Notes: a model not told the origin generated them from the letters alone. Shown: positions 47,435 through 58,497, counted from the stretch's first letter. The stretch is DNA of 64,000 bases from Micropterix aruncella (GCA_944548615.1 OX155957.1:2720795-2784794), one strand, 5' to 3'. Translations and numbers: made by a program.

Positions 47435-47549
47435 GTGGGGTCGTGTAATGCGGGGTTTATTCTACAAGGATATAGGAAACACACAAGACAATATTCGGGC
47501 TGATGAAATAGAAAGAGTGAAAGGTTACAAATTTGGACTCAACGATGTT
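47435..47549 (+). CDS. Candidate internal exon with GTAAGT donor
   Basis: A frame encoding WGRVMRGLFYKDIGN, then ADEIERVKGYKFGLNDV ends at a strong donor, GTAAGT (47550-47555). The proposed acceptor CAG at 47432-47434 lacks a good pyrimidine tract, which weakens the call. The frame is protein-like and not shared with a repeat here. Its phase at the donor does not match the terminal exon at 56364, so the two are not directly adjacent exons. Protein not recognised. Confidence 0.25.
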
Positions 47550-47555
47550 GTAAGT

Positions 47556-47950
47556 GTTGAAAAATTGAAATGTCTACCCCAAAACTTTCTTTATTTTTGA
47601 TTAAAAGTTGTCTATGAATAAAAATCGAATATGGTCATTGATATTTTAGTGTAGAAGGGATAACAATTGTTGAAATTTAAGTATTTTTCTGTGTTAGTAG
47701 GTATTATATAAATCGAGGGTTTAGTGGTACTTTGGGTTTAGTGGAAAGTAATTTGATTTTTAGAAATAATATAGCTGAAATCTTACGATATGAAATTATG
47801 CGTATTGTGATTTTACTAAACAATAATGATTTATTTGAATGAGATATTTATTTATTTATATATTTACCAAAATATAAACTTACATACAATTCCTAATTTA
47901 AATTATACACATATCAAATTATTATCTAACATCTCTTGTTATCTAGGTAC
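47556..47950. other. AT-rich DNA, no gene recognised
   Basis: Nothing supported. Confidence 0.35.
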
Positions 47951-48306
47951 TACACGAATGTCCAACAAAACATGAGTGTAACATGTTCAGGGTTCATCTA
48001 TGTATGTATGTTTTCGTTTCTTTATTACACCATAACTTCTAAACGCTCGAACCTATTTAGAAATACCATGCTGAGTGTCATAGCTCTCCAAATAACCTTA
48101 ACTCTCCAAATATTAAGTAAGTAGTTGTGTACATGTCCAAATGTATAAATGTCAATAAATTAACATAAATATATCGTGTTAGTGTCTGATTGAGTATATT
48201 CCGGAAATATACAAATATAAGTACATACACAACAAATATTTCATTAAAAAACCTTAATAAATATAATTACAAATACATAGTTCACTTTCTGTAACAGCAG
48301 TCGTGT
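47951..48306 (-). mobile_element. M1 copy 5
   Basis: Inverted copy: starts TACACGAATGTCCAACAAAA and ends CTGTAACAGCAGTCGTGT. Confidence 0.8.
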
Positions 48307-49130
48307 TTTTCATTCTTTTTTAATCGTGTTTTTATACTTGCTTACTACATATGTACTACATATTTACCTAAATACTTGATTGCTAAGGCATTTCTTTAAA
48401 GTACTTTGTAGCTATCCTAATTCGCAGTCTAATTATTCAATTGTATCTCAGCCGAACATATGTTAGTACGAACGATGTTAGTTCTAACTCGCGGGTCCTA
48501 GCACGGCGAGAATTGGCGGGTATAAACAGACTTATTCCATCGATATGTGATCCCCTAGATCGCGCTCAAAAATGAACCCTTCAAAACCACTACTGAAAGC
48601 CGTCCAGTAGTAGTTTGGTCGCAGTCCGCTGGCAGGCAGTCGACTGTTCCCAGTGTGGAGCTGCCGTGAAGAATATTGGCGCGCTATTCTCTTGCTATTC
48701 TATTCTCTTCAATTTATTGCTCTCTCTGTCAAGTGATTTACGAGCAAAGGGTGTGTGGAGCCAACTTATTTGTATCTGAGGGCATATCTAGCTAATATAG
48801 CGATGACCGATTTTCCTAAGGACGATCGGATTATAAACGAATCCCGTAAGCAACTTATGTGGCAGATTGCCAGATATCTCTTCTTACGCCTAGTGAATTG
48901 TACTCAACCATCCCTAGAATAGATGATGTAGGGTACAGGAAATAAATATATATACAGTGTACATATATTCATAGGTACACATACACATAAACACTTTCAA
49001 CTTTAAATTTATATGATTAGAAAACTATTTTAATTTGTAATTTTAAAATTTGAGTTTTATACAATTCTGGAAGTTACAAATATTTACTTTACAAATATAT
49101 ATGTAATTTCTACACCCGAACAAGTTTTTG
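48307..49130. other. Non-repetitive DNA before the LTR element
   Basis: 48480-48760 is less AT-rich, contains GGCGGGTATAAACAGAC (a TATA-like string near 48516) and is not shared with repeats here. A 39-codon ATG frame follows near 48803. It could be a promoter and 5' leader of a gene, but nothing confirms this. Confidence 0.25.
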
Positions 49131-49135
49131 AAATA

Positions 49136-49623
49136 TGGATACGCCGGATTTAAATATATATAAATTTCGCATTTAGTAAAACGGCTGCTGTATCGATATT
49201 AAATATGCCTTCGCGATTTACTGAATTGGTTTCTAAATTCTCATTCCGATAGTGCATCTCCTTTTCCTATCCCCTCTCGTTAACTGAAGGAAAGAAGAAG
49301 AGGAACATCGCCGGCGAGTCAGTCTATCACCGAGTGTGTTCGCTTCGATACCGCCCGCGAGACGTTCCGCCGCCGCGCACCCGCTGCTGTAACCCGCCTT
49401 TAAAACCCGCAAATAAGAACATTTAGTGCTCGTGAAATATATATTTGACAATTAAATCACCGCCGCGCTGTGAAGTGACTTGAGAAGCTGATTTACGGAG
49501 CTGCAAACGGACATTTAATAAGGTAAACGAGATCCCATTTTTTCCAAACTTTTCTATTCCAAACTACCGCAAAATACAGTTCACTGCCCTTTTTTATTCC
49601 TAAACCAAATCCCCGCGCTACCA
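49136..49623 (+). repeat. 5' LTR of the BEL/Pao element
   Basis: 488 bp, TG...CA ends. TAAATATATATAAA near the start (49151-49164) is a TATA-like string, but the transcription start cannot be placed. A 72-codon minus frame inside is present in both LTRs only because they are identical. Confidence 0.96.
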
Positions 49624-49628
49624 TTTGA

Positions 49629-49645
49629 TGGCCCTACGACCCGGA
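49629..49645 (+). promoter_or_regulatory. Primer-binding-site candidate
   Basis: TGGCCCTACGACCCGGA begins five bases after the LTR. TGG would pair with the CCA end of a tRNA. I could not identify the tRNA with confidence. Confidence 0.55.
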
Positions 49646-50275
49646 TAAAAGCCAATTCAGTATATTATCATATTATTTGTGTAAAGTTTCAGTTTATATC
49701 AAAATCGTTTCAAACGGGGTTTCGTTTCATATAAATAATTGTACTGATTTCGCAGTTCGTTCTCACATATTAATTTATTGTAAATTTATAAAACATATAT
49801 TATATATAATATTAAATATTTATATACATATATTTATAAAAAAGTAATAATTTAACTGATTTATTCAGCCGCTTTTTATTATTTGCACCGCTCATATATT
49901 GTATACCGCTCATATCTTGCTTCACAACCGCGCTAATTGCCTGTATGTCTGTTTGGTAATTATTCATCGAATCAATATGTAGGTACAATTTATTTCGTTA
50001 TAATAAAATATTACTTGCGTATAGGTATATTTAATAATTTATTTATTTGTACTAAAATATTATTTGAGTATATATTGCTTGAATATATTTAGGTATTTTA
50101 TTTACTCGCGCCGCTAGCCTGTATATAGGTTTTAATTATTAATTGAAACTATATAAAGGTAACCGTACACTATACTACTGTATTATTTTATTTGGCATAT
50201 AAATAAACATAAAATTCCTTGCTTCAATATAATTACAGTTTATCTAATCAGTTTTTCTGTGATCTGTCTTCTGCA
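49646..50275 (+). other. BEL/Pao 5' leader
   Basis: AT-rich untranslated leader between the primer site and gag. It may hold packaging signals; none can be named. Confidence 0.5.
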
Positions 50276-53200
50276 ATGTCGGAGAGAAGGTTAAAATTAT
50301 TAATTGCGAAGAAGGAAGAATTGTACTTTCGCTTAAGTAGTATTGCAAATCATGCAAACGAAGTCGACACATCGGACCTTTCAAAGGAAAGTTTTTTGAA
50401 TGAGTTAGAGTCACTCGAAGAATTAAAGAGTAAATTTGAGCTAATTTTAGATGAAATAAATAACATCGAATTAGAATTGAACCCTAAACACGCAATTAAC
50501 TACCAACCGCTTTCATCATTTGATGATTTATATTGTCGTATAAAACGAGTCGCAAAAACTTTATCTTTTAAGGAAATAAAGCCACAAATACCTCAACGCG
50601 ATAGACCGAAATTGCCTGCCATACAAATACCAGAATTTAATGGTGAAGTTAAAAACTGGCCATTGTTTTATGCTAGTTTTAAAAATACTATACACGAAAA
50701 CCCAGGTTTGGCTGATTCTGAAAAACTCTATTATTTAATCGGTAAATTGACCGATAAAGCCCGCCTGGTCTGTGCAGGCATAAATCCGTCCCCTGAAAAT
50801 TATTCTTTAATATTAAATGCTCTTATCGAAAAATACGAGGATAAAAGACTTCTTGCTACTACATATTTAGATCAAATATTTAATTTTAAACCGCTTATTA
50901 ACGCGTCGGCGAACGATCTTGAAAATTTTATTGATAAGTTTGTTTCGTCCGTATCCGCTATTAAAAATCTTAAGTTCAGTGATTTAAGCGATTTTGTTTT
51001 ATTATATACAGCGCTTAAAAAATTAGATTCGCATACAGCTCGCGCATTTGAAATGGAGAAACGTCGTTTAGAGTTACCCACCTTTAATGACCTCGTTTTA
51101 TTTTTGCGCGACCAAATTAAAATATTGCATAGGACACCCACTTCCACATCTCCACCACAGATATATAAAAAACCAGATGTGGCAAATAAAAATAAAATTA
51201 ATAAATTTACGCATTCTTACATTAATACTGAGACTTCGCTCGCGTCTTCTCAATCTCAGTGTTCATTATGTACTTCGCGTCACGAACATCTATATAAGTG
51301 TTCGGGATTTCAAAAATTATCGCCTAACGATCGCTTTAAACACGTTAAGATGAATCACTGTTGTATTAATTGTCTCAGTGCCAAACATCAAATTTATAAT
51401 TGCAATTCAGATAGTCATTGTCGGAAATGTCAACGCAAACATCACACAATGCTTCATTTCGAAAATACCGCTCCCAATATTGGAAACAGGGCGTACACTG
51501 CAACAGCGACAGCCGTTTCGCGCGGCGTAGACGCAGGCTTACCGTCTCGAGCGGACGACGTAGCTTTGTGTACGTTGTCAGCTGACGATAATGTCAGTAA
51601 CTTTATCACTCCCGCTTTCACAACTGTTCTTCTCGCGACCGCCCGCGTCATAGTGGTTGACGCATGCGGCAACGAATGTTATGTTCGCATGCTATTAGAT
51701 AGCGCTTCGCAAAGTAATTTTATAACCCGCGATTGTTGTACACGTCTTGGTCTGACATCTTTTAATCTACCCGCATGTACTCTCGTTAAAGGTATAGGAG
51801 GATCGGTGAAGCCTATACAAAGCTCAGTCCGAATAAAATTTTCTTCCCGCTTTAATAATGACGTCAGTTACGATGTCGACACTTTGGTTGTAGACAAAGT
51901 GACTGAACGCTTGCCCTCCGCCTCGGTCGACAGTTCCGCACTATGTAATTTTAATCATTTACCGCTGGCCGATGATTCATACGCAACTCCTGGTGACATC
52001 GATATGTTAATAGGAGCTTCTTTGTTTCCGCACCTCTTGTTACCTAGCAAGGTTCAAGGCCAAACCACAGGTATTTCTCCATACGCGCTAGAGACAGTTT
52101 TAGGCTACGTTATTCTAGGAACCGCACCCGCACTGGTGAACTCGTGTGTTACCGTTTCGTGCTGCGCAGTAGATCCTCTGGACAGTTTGGTCAAAAAATT
52201 CTGGGAAATGGAAGAAATAAATGGACTGCCCATTCTCAGCCCAGATGACAGAGACTCTGAGGAGATTTATTCTCGTACTACGACTCGTGACGAGACTGGT
52301 AGGTATTCCGTCGCTCTACCGTTCAAAGGAGACATATTCTCTTTGGGGGACTCCGCGCGTACCGCCGAGAGGCGATTTCTCTGTCTGGAGCGCAAATTAC
52401 AAGCTTCTCCTACCTTGAGACAGGCCTATGATGACGTCATAAGAGAATACCTAGAAAAAGGTTATTTATCACCCGCCCCTCCTGACACGGAGGCGAACAA
52501 AGACCATCCCGCTTATATTATCCCGCATCACGGCGTCATTCGAAAAGACAAAGTGACATCGAAGTTACGCATCGTGCTCGACGCGAGCGCCAAAACAAGT
52601 ACGTCTGTTTCGCTTAACGATATTTTATATAACGGCCAAAATTTACAAGGCAACCTCTTTAACATAATTTTAAATTTCCGCTTGTTTTCTGTCGCTCTTT
52701 CAGCAGACATACGACAAATGTTTTTGTGTATCGGCGTACACGAGCGCGATCGCAGGTTTCAGCGTATATTTTACCGTTTTTCGCCCGCAGAACCGCTTCA
52801 AGTATACCAATTTAACCGCGTTTGCTTTGGGCTAAAATCCAGTCCCTTTCACGCATTGCGCACTATCAGGCAACTCGTCTCTGATGAAGGTGCTTCTGAG
52901 GCCTTCAGTCAGGCCACACAGACCATAGACAACGGTTTATATATGGATGACTATGTTTATAGTGTGCCGGCCGAAGATCAGGCCATAGATGTCGCTAGAC
53001 AAATGATAGGATTGATGAAGGCAGGCCAGTTTGATCTTGTGAAGTGGACAAGCAATTCTCAGTCCGTTTTGTCGTCAATCCCAGAGTCACACCGTCTTAT
53101 CGCAGTTAAGGAATTCGATATATCCGCGCTACATAAAGTTCTTGGCCTATGTTGGTCGCCCGCAACCGATTCTTTTACTATAAAAATTTCTTCGCCAGCT

Positions 53201-55489
53201 GAAACTTGTACCAAACGCGCCATACTATCTTGTGTCGCTAAATTATGGGATATTATGGGCTTCGTGGCTCCTGTTGTGCTATTCGCTAAGCTCCTTATTA
53301 AACAGCTTTGGCTCGAAAAGCTTGAATGGGACGATCAACCTCCCGCTCACATAATTAAGCTATGGAATCGATTCCGCACCGAGCTTCCAATGCTCAATAA
53401 AATAAATATACCGCGCCACGTAGGTATCACGGTCGGTAGTGTTGTCACTGTTTTGGGGTTCGCGGACGCCAGCGAGAAGGCGTACGGGGGCGTTGTATAC
53501 CTACACGTTCACAATGACGGACAACCAAACTCGGTTCATCTAGTCTGTGCTAAGTCCAAGGTGGCTCCTATGAGAAAGGTGGTTTCTCTCGCTCGGCTCG
53601 AACTCTGCGCCGCATTGATACTTTCAAAGCTCATGCGCATCGTTATTGATGTTTGCTCAGCTCGCCACCCCATTGGTGAAATTTACGCGTTCTCAGACTC
53701 GACAGTGACACTATGTTGGATTCACTCTTCGCCACACCGTTGGGACACCGTCGTTGCCAATAGGGTTTCAAAGATACACTCTGAATTGCCTCCTAGTTGT
53801 TTTTATCATATACCAGGAGTGGACAATCCCGCTGATTGTCTCTCGCGCGGGCTCATGCCTTCTCAAATATTAAACCATCCGCTGTGGTATAATGGTCCAC
53901 CGTGGAGCAACGCACACCCCTCGAAGTGGCCTATTGTTACGTTCAATGCGTCTACCGCTTTGTCTGACCCCCCTGAGGAGAAGACTATCGCTCTTGCTAT
54001 TTTTGAGCAAGAAACTCCGGTCATCATAGCTCTGTCTAAACGTGTTTCATCTTGGAGTAAATTTTTACGCATTGTTGTGCATATTTACCGCTTTCTCAAA
54101 ATATTACCGCTTCGCAATCATATAACCGCTTCTGACCTAGACTTTGCAGAGAATAGGGTTCTCCGCGAGGTTCAGTCATTCTACTTTCCGAATGAAATCG
54201 CATATTTGCGAGCTGGCAAGGCTTGTAGTCGCAGCTTCCAGCAGTTAAAGCCGTTCTTGCATGATGGGCTTTTAAAGGTCGGTGGTCGCTTATGCCATTC
54301 TGATCTCGATTTCTCACATAAACATCCTGTGATTTTACCACGAAAGGATCATATATTGGATTTATTAGTTGATTATCATCACAAGTTCAACTGTCATGCT
54401 GGTCCTGACTTGTTGATGTCTATTCTACGACAGAAATACTGGATTCTGTCCGCCCGAAATTTAATACGTAGCAGGGTGCACAAATGCATGCCCTGCTTCC
54501 GGCTTCGCCCTAAGCCGAACTATCCGGAAATGGCTGATCATAAGTATTTTCGTGTAAAGCAATCCGCAAAGCCCTTCGCTCATACAGGCACGGATTTCGC
54601 TGGCCCTTTGAAGGTGACAATGTCTCGTGGACGCGGTATTCGTTCCACGAAAGCATACATATGCCTGTTCGTATGTATGACGACGCGCGCTGTACATATT
54701 GAACTTGCCGGTGATCTTAGTACGGCTAGTTTTATGTCAGCTTTCAAACGTTTCTTAGCTAGACGCGGCCCTGTGAGTCGTGTGTACTCAGACAACGGAA
54801 CCAATTACGTTGGCGCTAAACGCACTATTTCTGAGTTGCATACGTTCTTAAAGTCTAAATATTTCAACACTGACTTTTCCCACGTATTGTCAGAGAATCG
54901 AATTAGCTGGGTTCTCAACACGCCAGCCGCAAGCCATTTTGGTGGTAATTGGGAAAGCAACATAAAGAGTCTAAAGACTCATTTGTTTAGAATTATTGGG
55001 GAACAGATTCTCTCTTTCGAGGAGCTCAGCACCGTCCTCGCGCAAGTCGAGGCTGTGATGAATACGCGGCCGTTATGTAGGACACTCACTAGTGATCCAT
55101 CTGAACCGCTAGCGCTAACACCCGCACATTTTTTAAATTATACTCCGCTGAAATATTTACCCGCACCTGACATTGAGGAAGACAGGCTTCACGTTCTCTC
55201 TCGTCACGCTTTGCTCGATAAGCTAGTCCAGTCGTTTTGGAAACGATGGAGAACGGACTATTTACATACGCTACAAACACGCCAGAAGTGGAACACTTCT
55301 GTGAACCCCATCGCAGTCGGCAATATCGTCGTTCTTATAAACGATAACGCACCACCGCTTCATTGGCCACTTGGCATTGTAGATGAGGTATTCCCGGCGT
55401 CAGATGGTGTTATCCGCGTTGTTAAAGTAAGGACCGCAACTGGATCTTATCTGCGTCCAGTTGTACGAGTTTGTCCTTTGCCAAACTAA
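50219..55489 (+). CDS. gag-pol: BEL/Pao Gag-Pol polyprotein
   Basis: Single 1756-codon frame. The likely start is the second Met (residue 20, 50276), just before SERRLKLLIAKKEELYFRLS, a typical Pao-type Gag beginning. Gag has a DUF1759-like region (about 123-285) and Cys/His knuckles (348-412). The aspartic protease (DUF1758/A17 type) has LLDSASQ at 492-498. Reverse transcriptase spans about 750-945, with VLDAS at 787-791 and the catalytic YMDD at 908-911. RNase H (about 1078-1215) has FADAS and FSDS. Integrase has an HHCC finger (His1388, His1393, Cys1423, Cys1426) and core acidic residues Asp1459, Asp1525 and Glu1579. A DUF5641-like tail covers 1640-1756. No stops or frameshifts interrupt it. 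One frame for Gag and Pol is usual for many Pao elements. It makes particles, copies the RNA and integrates the DNA. Confidence 0.96.
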   Translation: MLQYNYSLSNQFFCDLSSAMSERRLKLLIAKKEELYFRLSSIANHANEVDTSDLSKESFLNELESLEELKSKFELILDEINNIELELNPKHAINYQPLSSFDDLYCRIKRVAKTLSFKEIKPQIPQRDRPKLPAIQIPEFNGEVKNWPLFYASFKNTIHENPGLADSEKLYYLIGKLTDKARLVCAGINPSPENYSLILNALIEKYEDKRLLATTYLDQIFNFKPLINASANDLENFIDKFVSSVSAIKNLKFSDLSDFVLLYTALKKLDSHTARAFEMEKRRLELPTFNDLVLFLRDQIKILHRTPTSTSPPQIYKKPDVANKNKINKFTHSYINTETSLASSQSQCSLCTSRHEHLYKCSGFQKLSPNDRFKHVKMNHCCINCLSAKHQIYNCNSDSHCRKCQRKHHTMLHFENTAPNIGNRAYTATATAVSRGVDAGLPSRADDVALCTLSADDNVSNFITPAFTTVLLATARVIVVDACGNECYVRMLLDSASQSNFITRDCCTRLGLTSFNLPACTLVKGIGGSVKPIQSSVRIKFSSRFNNDVSYDVDTLVVDKVTERLPSASVDSSALCNFNHLPLADDSYATPGDIDMLIGASLFPHLLLPSKVQGQTTGISPYALETVLGYVILGTAPALVNSCVTVSCCAVDPLDSLVKKFWEMEEINGLPILSPDDRDSEEIYSRTTTRDETGRYSVALPFKGDIFSLGDSARTAERRFLCLERKLQASPTLRQAYDDVIREYLEKGYLSPAPPDTEANKDHPAYIIPHHGVIRKDKVTSKLRIVLDASAKTSTSVSLNDILYNGQNLQGNLFNIILNFRLFSVALSADIRQMFLCIGVHERDRRFQRIFYRFSPAEPLQVYQFNRVCFGLKSSPFHALRTIRQLVSDEGASEAFSQATQTIDNGLYMDDYVYSVPAEDQAIDVARQMIGLMKAGQFDLVKWTSNSQSVLSSIPESHRLIAVKEFDISALHKVLGLCWSPATDSFTIKISSPAETCTKRAILSCVAKLWDIMGFVAPVVLFAKLLIKQLWLEKLEWDDQPPAHIIKLWNRFRTELPMLNKINIPRHVGITVGSVVTVLGFADASEKAYGGVVYLHVHNDGQPNSVHLVCAKSKVAPMRKVVSLARLELCAALILSKLMRIVIDVCSARHPIGEIYAFSDSTVTLCWIHSSPHRWDTVVANRVSKIHSELPPSCFYHIPGVDNPADCLSRGLMPSQILNHPLWYNGPPWSNAHPSKWPIVTFNASTALSDPPEEKTIALAIFEQETPVIIALSKRVSSWSKFLRIVVHIYRFLKILPLRNHITASDLDFAENRVLREVQSFYFPNEIAYLRAGKACSRSFQQLKPFLHDGLLKVGGRLCHSDLDFSHKHPVILPRKDHILDLLVDYHHKFNCHAGPDLLMSILRQKYWILSARNLIRSRVHKCMPCFRLRPKPNYPEMADHKYFRVKQSAKPFAHTGTDFAGPLKVTMSRGRGIRSTKAYICLFVCMTTRAVHIELAGDLSTASFMSAFKRFLARRGPVSRVYSDNGTNYVGAKRTISELHTFLKSKYFNTDFSHVLSENRISWVLNTPAASHFGGNWESNIKSLKTHLFRIIGEQILSFEELSTVLAQVEAVMNTRPLCRTLTSDPSEPLALTPAHFLNYTPLKYLPAPDIEEDRLHVLSRHALLDKLVQSFWKRWRTDYLHTLQTRQKWNTSVNPIAVGNIVVLINDNAPPLHWPLGIVDEVFPASDGVIRVVKVRTATGSYLRPVVRVCPLPN

Positions 55490-55637
55490 CTTATTTATCA
55501 ATTACTAATCTATAACTATGTAGTTTAAGTATGTATATTCTAATTTTAAATAAGTATATTTATTTTATATTCCGCATCATATCCGCATTTATTTTAAACT
55601 CATTTTGTCGCACTCTTTGAAGGCGAGCCTTCAAGCC

Positions 55638-55646
55638 GGGGGGGAA
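55638..55646 (+). promoter_or_regulatory. Polypurine tract
   Basis: GGGGGGGAA lies directly before the 3' LTR, where second-strand synthesis is primed. Confidence 0.85.
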
Positions 55647-56134
55647 TGGATACGCCGGATTTAAATATATATAAATTTCGCATTTAGTAAAACGGCTGCT
55701 GTATCGATATTAAATATGCCTTCGCGATTTACTGAATTGGTTTCTAAATTCTCATTCCGATAGTGCATCTCCTTTTCCTATCCCCTCTCGTTAACTGAAG
55801 GAAAGAAGAAGAGGAACATCGCCGGCGAGTCAGTCTATCACCGAGTGTGTTCGCTTCGATACCGCCCGCGAGACGTTCCGCCGCCGCGCACCCGCTGCTG
55901 TAACCCGCCTTTAAAACCCGCAAATAAGAACATTTAGTGCTCGTGAAATATATATTTGACAATTAAATCACCGCCGCGCTGTGAAGTGACTTGAGAAGCT
56001 GATTTACGGAGCTGCAAACGGACATTTAATAAGGTAAACGAGATCCCATTTTTTCCAAACTTTTCTATTCCAAACTACCGCAAAATACAGTTCACTGCCC
56101 TTTTTTATTCCTAAACCAAATCCCCGCGCTACCA
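55647..56134 (+). repeat. 3' LTR of the BEL/Pao element
   Basis: 488 bp; every position I compared matches the 5' LTR at an offset of 6511. Confidence 0.96.
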
Positions 56135-56363
56135 AAATATATAAAAACCTAAAAATGAAACATTTATAAACTTGTATGCCTGTGGATATTTAGGACTTAG
56201 TTTTTTACACATTATATAATTATTACATAGCTAATTTCTTATATGAATGATATATAAACCTTCTAAATATACATATTTCCTGCTTTGAATGAAATAATTT
56301 TACATATCATTATGTTTTTTTTAAAAAATTGATTATTCATTATTGATTGATTTCTCATTACAG

Positions 56364-56571
56364 ACATCAGATGAGACAACTAAACCAAAGTAAGCCGTTA
56401 GAGTTGCCAGACTTAGTTTGGTATCAGGATGGTAATCGGTCGAGAATATTGACGAGGCAGGAAGAAAATGTCACGCCCATAATGCGTAAGGACGAGCAAC
56501 AATATGAAAGAAGAGAGAGAATCGCCAAACAAAATCAATTGTTTTATTCACGATCGACCACCAAGCGATGA
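56364..56571 (+). CDS. Candidate terminal exon of an unknown host gene
   Basis: An acceptor (CTCATTACAG) ends at 56363. The exon starts with the last base of a codon and encodes HQMRQLNQSKPLELPDLVWY, then a very charged stretch with ILTRQEENVTPIMRKDEQQ and RRERIAKQNQ, ending at TGA (56569-56571). AATAAA follows six bases later (56577-56582). Composition and helix-prone charge pattern look like a real C-terminus, and no repeat here shares it. If it is real, the BEL/Pao element sits in the preceding intron. The protein is not recognised; the short 3' untranslated region is a caution. Confidence 0.42.
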
Positions 56572-56582
56572 AGGACAATAAA

Positions 56583-56874
56583 ACGAAAGTTATTTAATTA
56601 CATACTCTAAAAAACGCAAGGACTAGCACGCATTACGCTACGAAAAAAAATTAGATTTAAAATGACGAAAAATCTATAACCTATATATAATTGATTCTTC
56701 ATTAATGACAGCTAGTGAGTATGAGTAGGTAATAAGAATACACTGTTAGTTGCATTACTTCTCGTAAAAAAATCTGTTTTAAATTGAGATCTGTTTCCTT
56801 CTCGTATTCCTATATAATTAAATTAAACTTTTTTGAAAATCACCTCCAAAAGTTAGACCCATCCCTTTGAGTCA
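56583..56874. other. Intergenic DNA
   Basis: Nothing recognised. Confidence 0.3.
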
Positions 56875-57214
56875 TTTTTAACACGCTATTATTAGGTCGA
56901 CCTGTATGTAACTAACTATATAATAGAATCTAAGGTAACTAATTTAATAATCTTCCAAGGATCGTAGCGTCATGAAAATTTGCAGCTGTATGTAGTTCTG
57001 ATGACAATACAATAATATGGTACTGTTGAACTGATCTGATGATGGAGTCGGAAGATATGAACTGGAACTTCATGGTGGAATATCGTATCATAGCTGTGTT
57101 TGGACTTGTTAGAAAAGTCTTGGAATGAACTTTGATCACGATTAGGTTTCAAGGTCTGATGATGTGGTTTTTACGTGCATTTATAAAAGCGTGGTTTTAG
57201 TGTTTTTTTAAAAA
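56875..57214 (+). mobile_element. M2 element copy 3, one 120-bp unit
   Basis: Same ends as copies 1 and 2 (ACACGCTATTATTAGG; AAAAGCGTGGTTTTAGTG). Only one GGAATATCGTATCATAG landmark (57077) is present. Confidence 0.82.
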
Positions 57215-57540
57215 ACTATTAATTTAGGTATTACTTCTCTAAGGTCCTGCCGTCTTTAACGCGGAGACGCAAATGGTTCAGTCTTGGGTTCGACACAGTT
57301 TATGGTAAAGCATCAAGTGTGAGTTTCTTTCTTGGTGACATGAAACACTTTGCAAATCTAACTGTAGCAAATCCCCGCAAAACATTGGTTTTTTTTGTTG
57401 ATTAAAACACAACATGGACAGAAGTTAATGATTTAATACACTCGGAGCAAGAAAACAACGCAGGAGGTGAAGATCGGCCGACAAGTAAAGCATGTCAGAT
57501 CTGTCCACCTAAACTCAAAAGGCGCACCAATATTTATGTA
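57215..57540. other. Intergenic DNA, no gene recognised
   Basis: Nothing supported. Confidence 0.3.
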
Positions 57541-57790
57541 TTTGTTTGTTTCTTTGTTTCTTACTCTTTATTGTCAAATTTCACAATGGGCCGGTTTATT
57601 GTCATACGGCAATCTCTGACAACCAACCCTACAATGAAGTGTTTATATGTGAGTGAGCATGTAATATATAATACATTCGATCGACAGAATTGAAATGCAA
57701 CTCCGTTAATTTTATCCCAACGGAAAATGGTGACCCAGCCGGGAATCGAACCCGGAACCTTACAATATAAGATCAGACAACCAATGCATC
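57541..57790 (-). mobile_element. tRNA-derived SINE, inverted diverged copy
   Basis: Minus-strand copy of the element at 16547. It keeps GGGTTCGATTCCCGGCTGGG (box B region, about 57734-57753) and the body CCATTTTCCGTTGGGAT; the tail appears as TTTGTTTGTTTCTTTG at the left. Box A is eroded. Confidence 0.82.
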
Positions 57791-58334
57791 AAATAAAAAA
57801 AAACACGTTTGAAAGGTGCTCAGAGAATATGCCAGAACTGTATTATTTATTGATAAAATGAAATGAAAACCCCCCTTATTACACAATAAAACATTTACGG
57901 TAAAATGGCGGATTTATTGCTACATAAAAAAATATCTTCCAGTCAACTAAAGTAGTAGATTTGTATTAAATATTACGTATTGTATTAAATGTCGATGTAA
58001 TAGATTTGTATAGATATTGATGTGTTGGTTTCTAAAGTGTTAGATGTTCATTTGTATTTTTTTGTTAAAATATACAGTTTTCTACGAGAATTTATGAGAT
58101 ATTTCCATAAACTAATTTGTATCTTGCTAAATATTTGCTATTTTTAAAAAGAACAATCAATAAGTATTTTGTACGTCATTTTGCCAATTTATATAGAAAA
58201 TCTTATTCTTAAACGTTTAAATCTACGAATAGAACCTATCTGTAGTTTATTAGAATTTGATATTACAAAAAATCTAGTGGGGTGTCACGGTGACTTAGCA
58301 TCGGTTGCAATGCTCCCGCAAATGGTTTCGGTAA
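57791..58334. other. AT-rich DNA, no gene recognised
   Basis: Contains the diverged AAATGGCGGATTTATTGCTA motif near 57904. Confidence 0.35.
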
Positions 58335-58497
58335 CTGAAGGTCAGTGGCGGCGCTAGACCACACTTGGACGTCGGCGAAATCAGGTTCGCGAGGCCTTTT
58401 TTAATTCCCAGTCAAAAAGAAAACGTTAGATTACATGAGCCGAATTATAGTGAAACTAATGTATGAGTAAACAAGTTTTATTGCTAATCAAATAATG

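Larger units (their letters stand above)
49131..56139 (+). mobile_element. Complete BEL/Pao LTR retrotransposon
   Basis: 6999-bp element (49136-56134) bounded by AAATA at 49131-49135 and 56135-56139, a perfect 5-bp target duplication. Order: 488-bp LTR, primer-binding-site candidate, 5' leader, one gag-pol frame, polypurine tract, 488-bp LTR. The LTRs start TGGATACGCC and end CGCGCTACCA. I found no difference between them by eye, so the insertion is very recent. It has no envelope frame. Every part needed for copying within the cell appears intact, and it may be an active source element. Confidence 0.96.

Noticed and set aside
48803..48925. 39-codon frame downstream of a TATA-like string
   Set aside because: No conserved motif or splice signal in a compatible phase; kept only as a note in the spacer entry.
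49233..49451. 72-codon minus-strand frame in both LTRs
   Set aside because: Present twice only because the LTRs are identical; no protein features.
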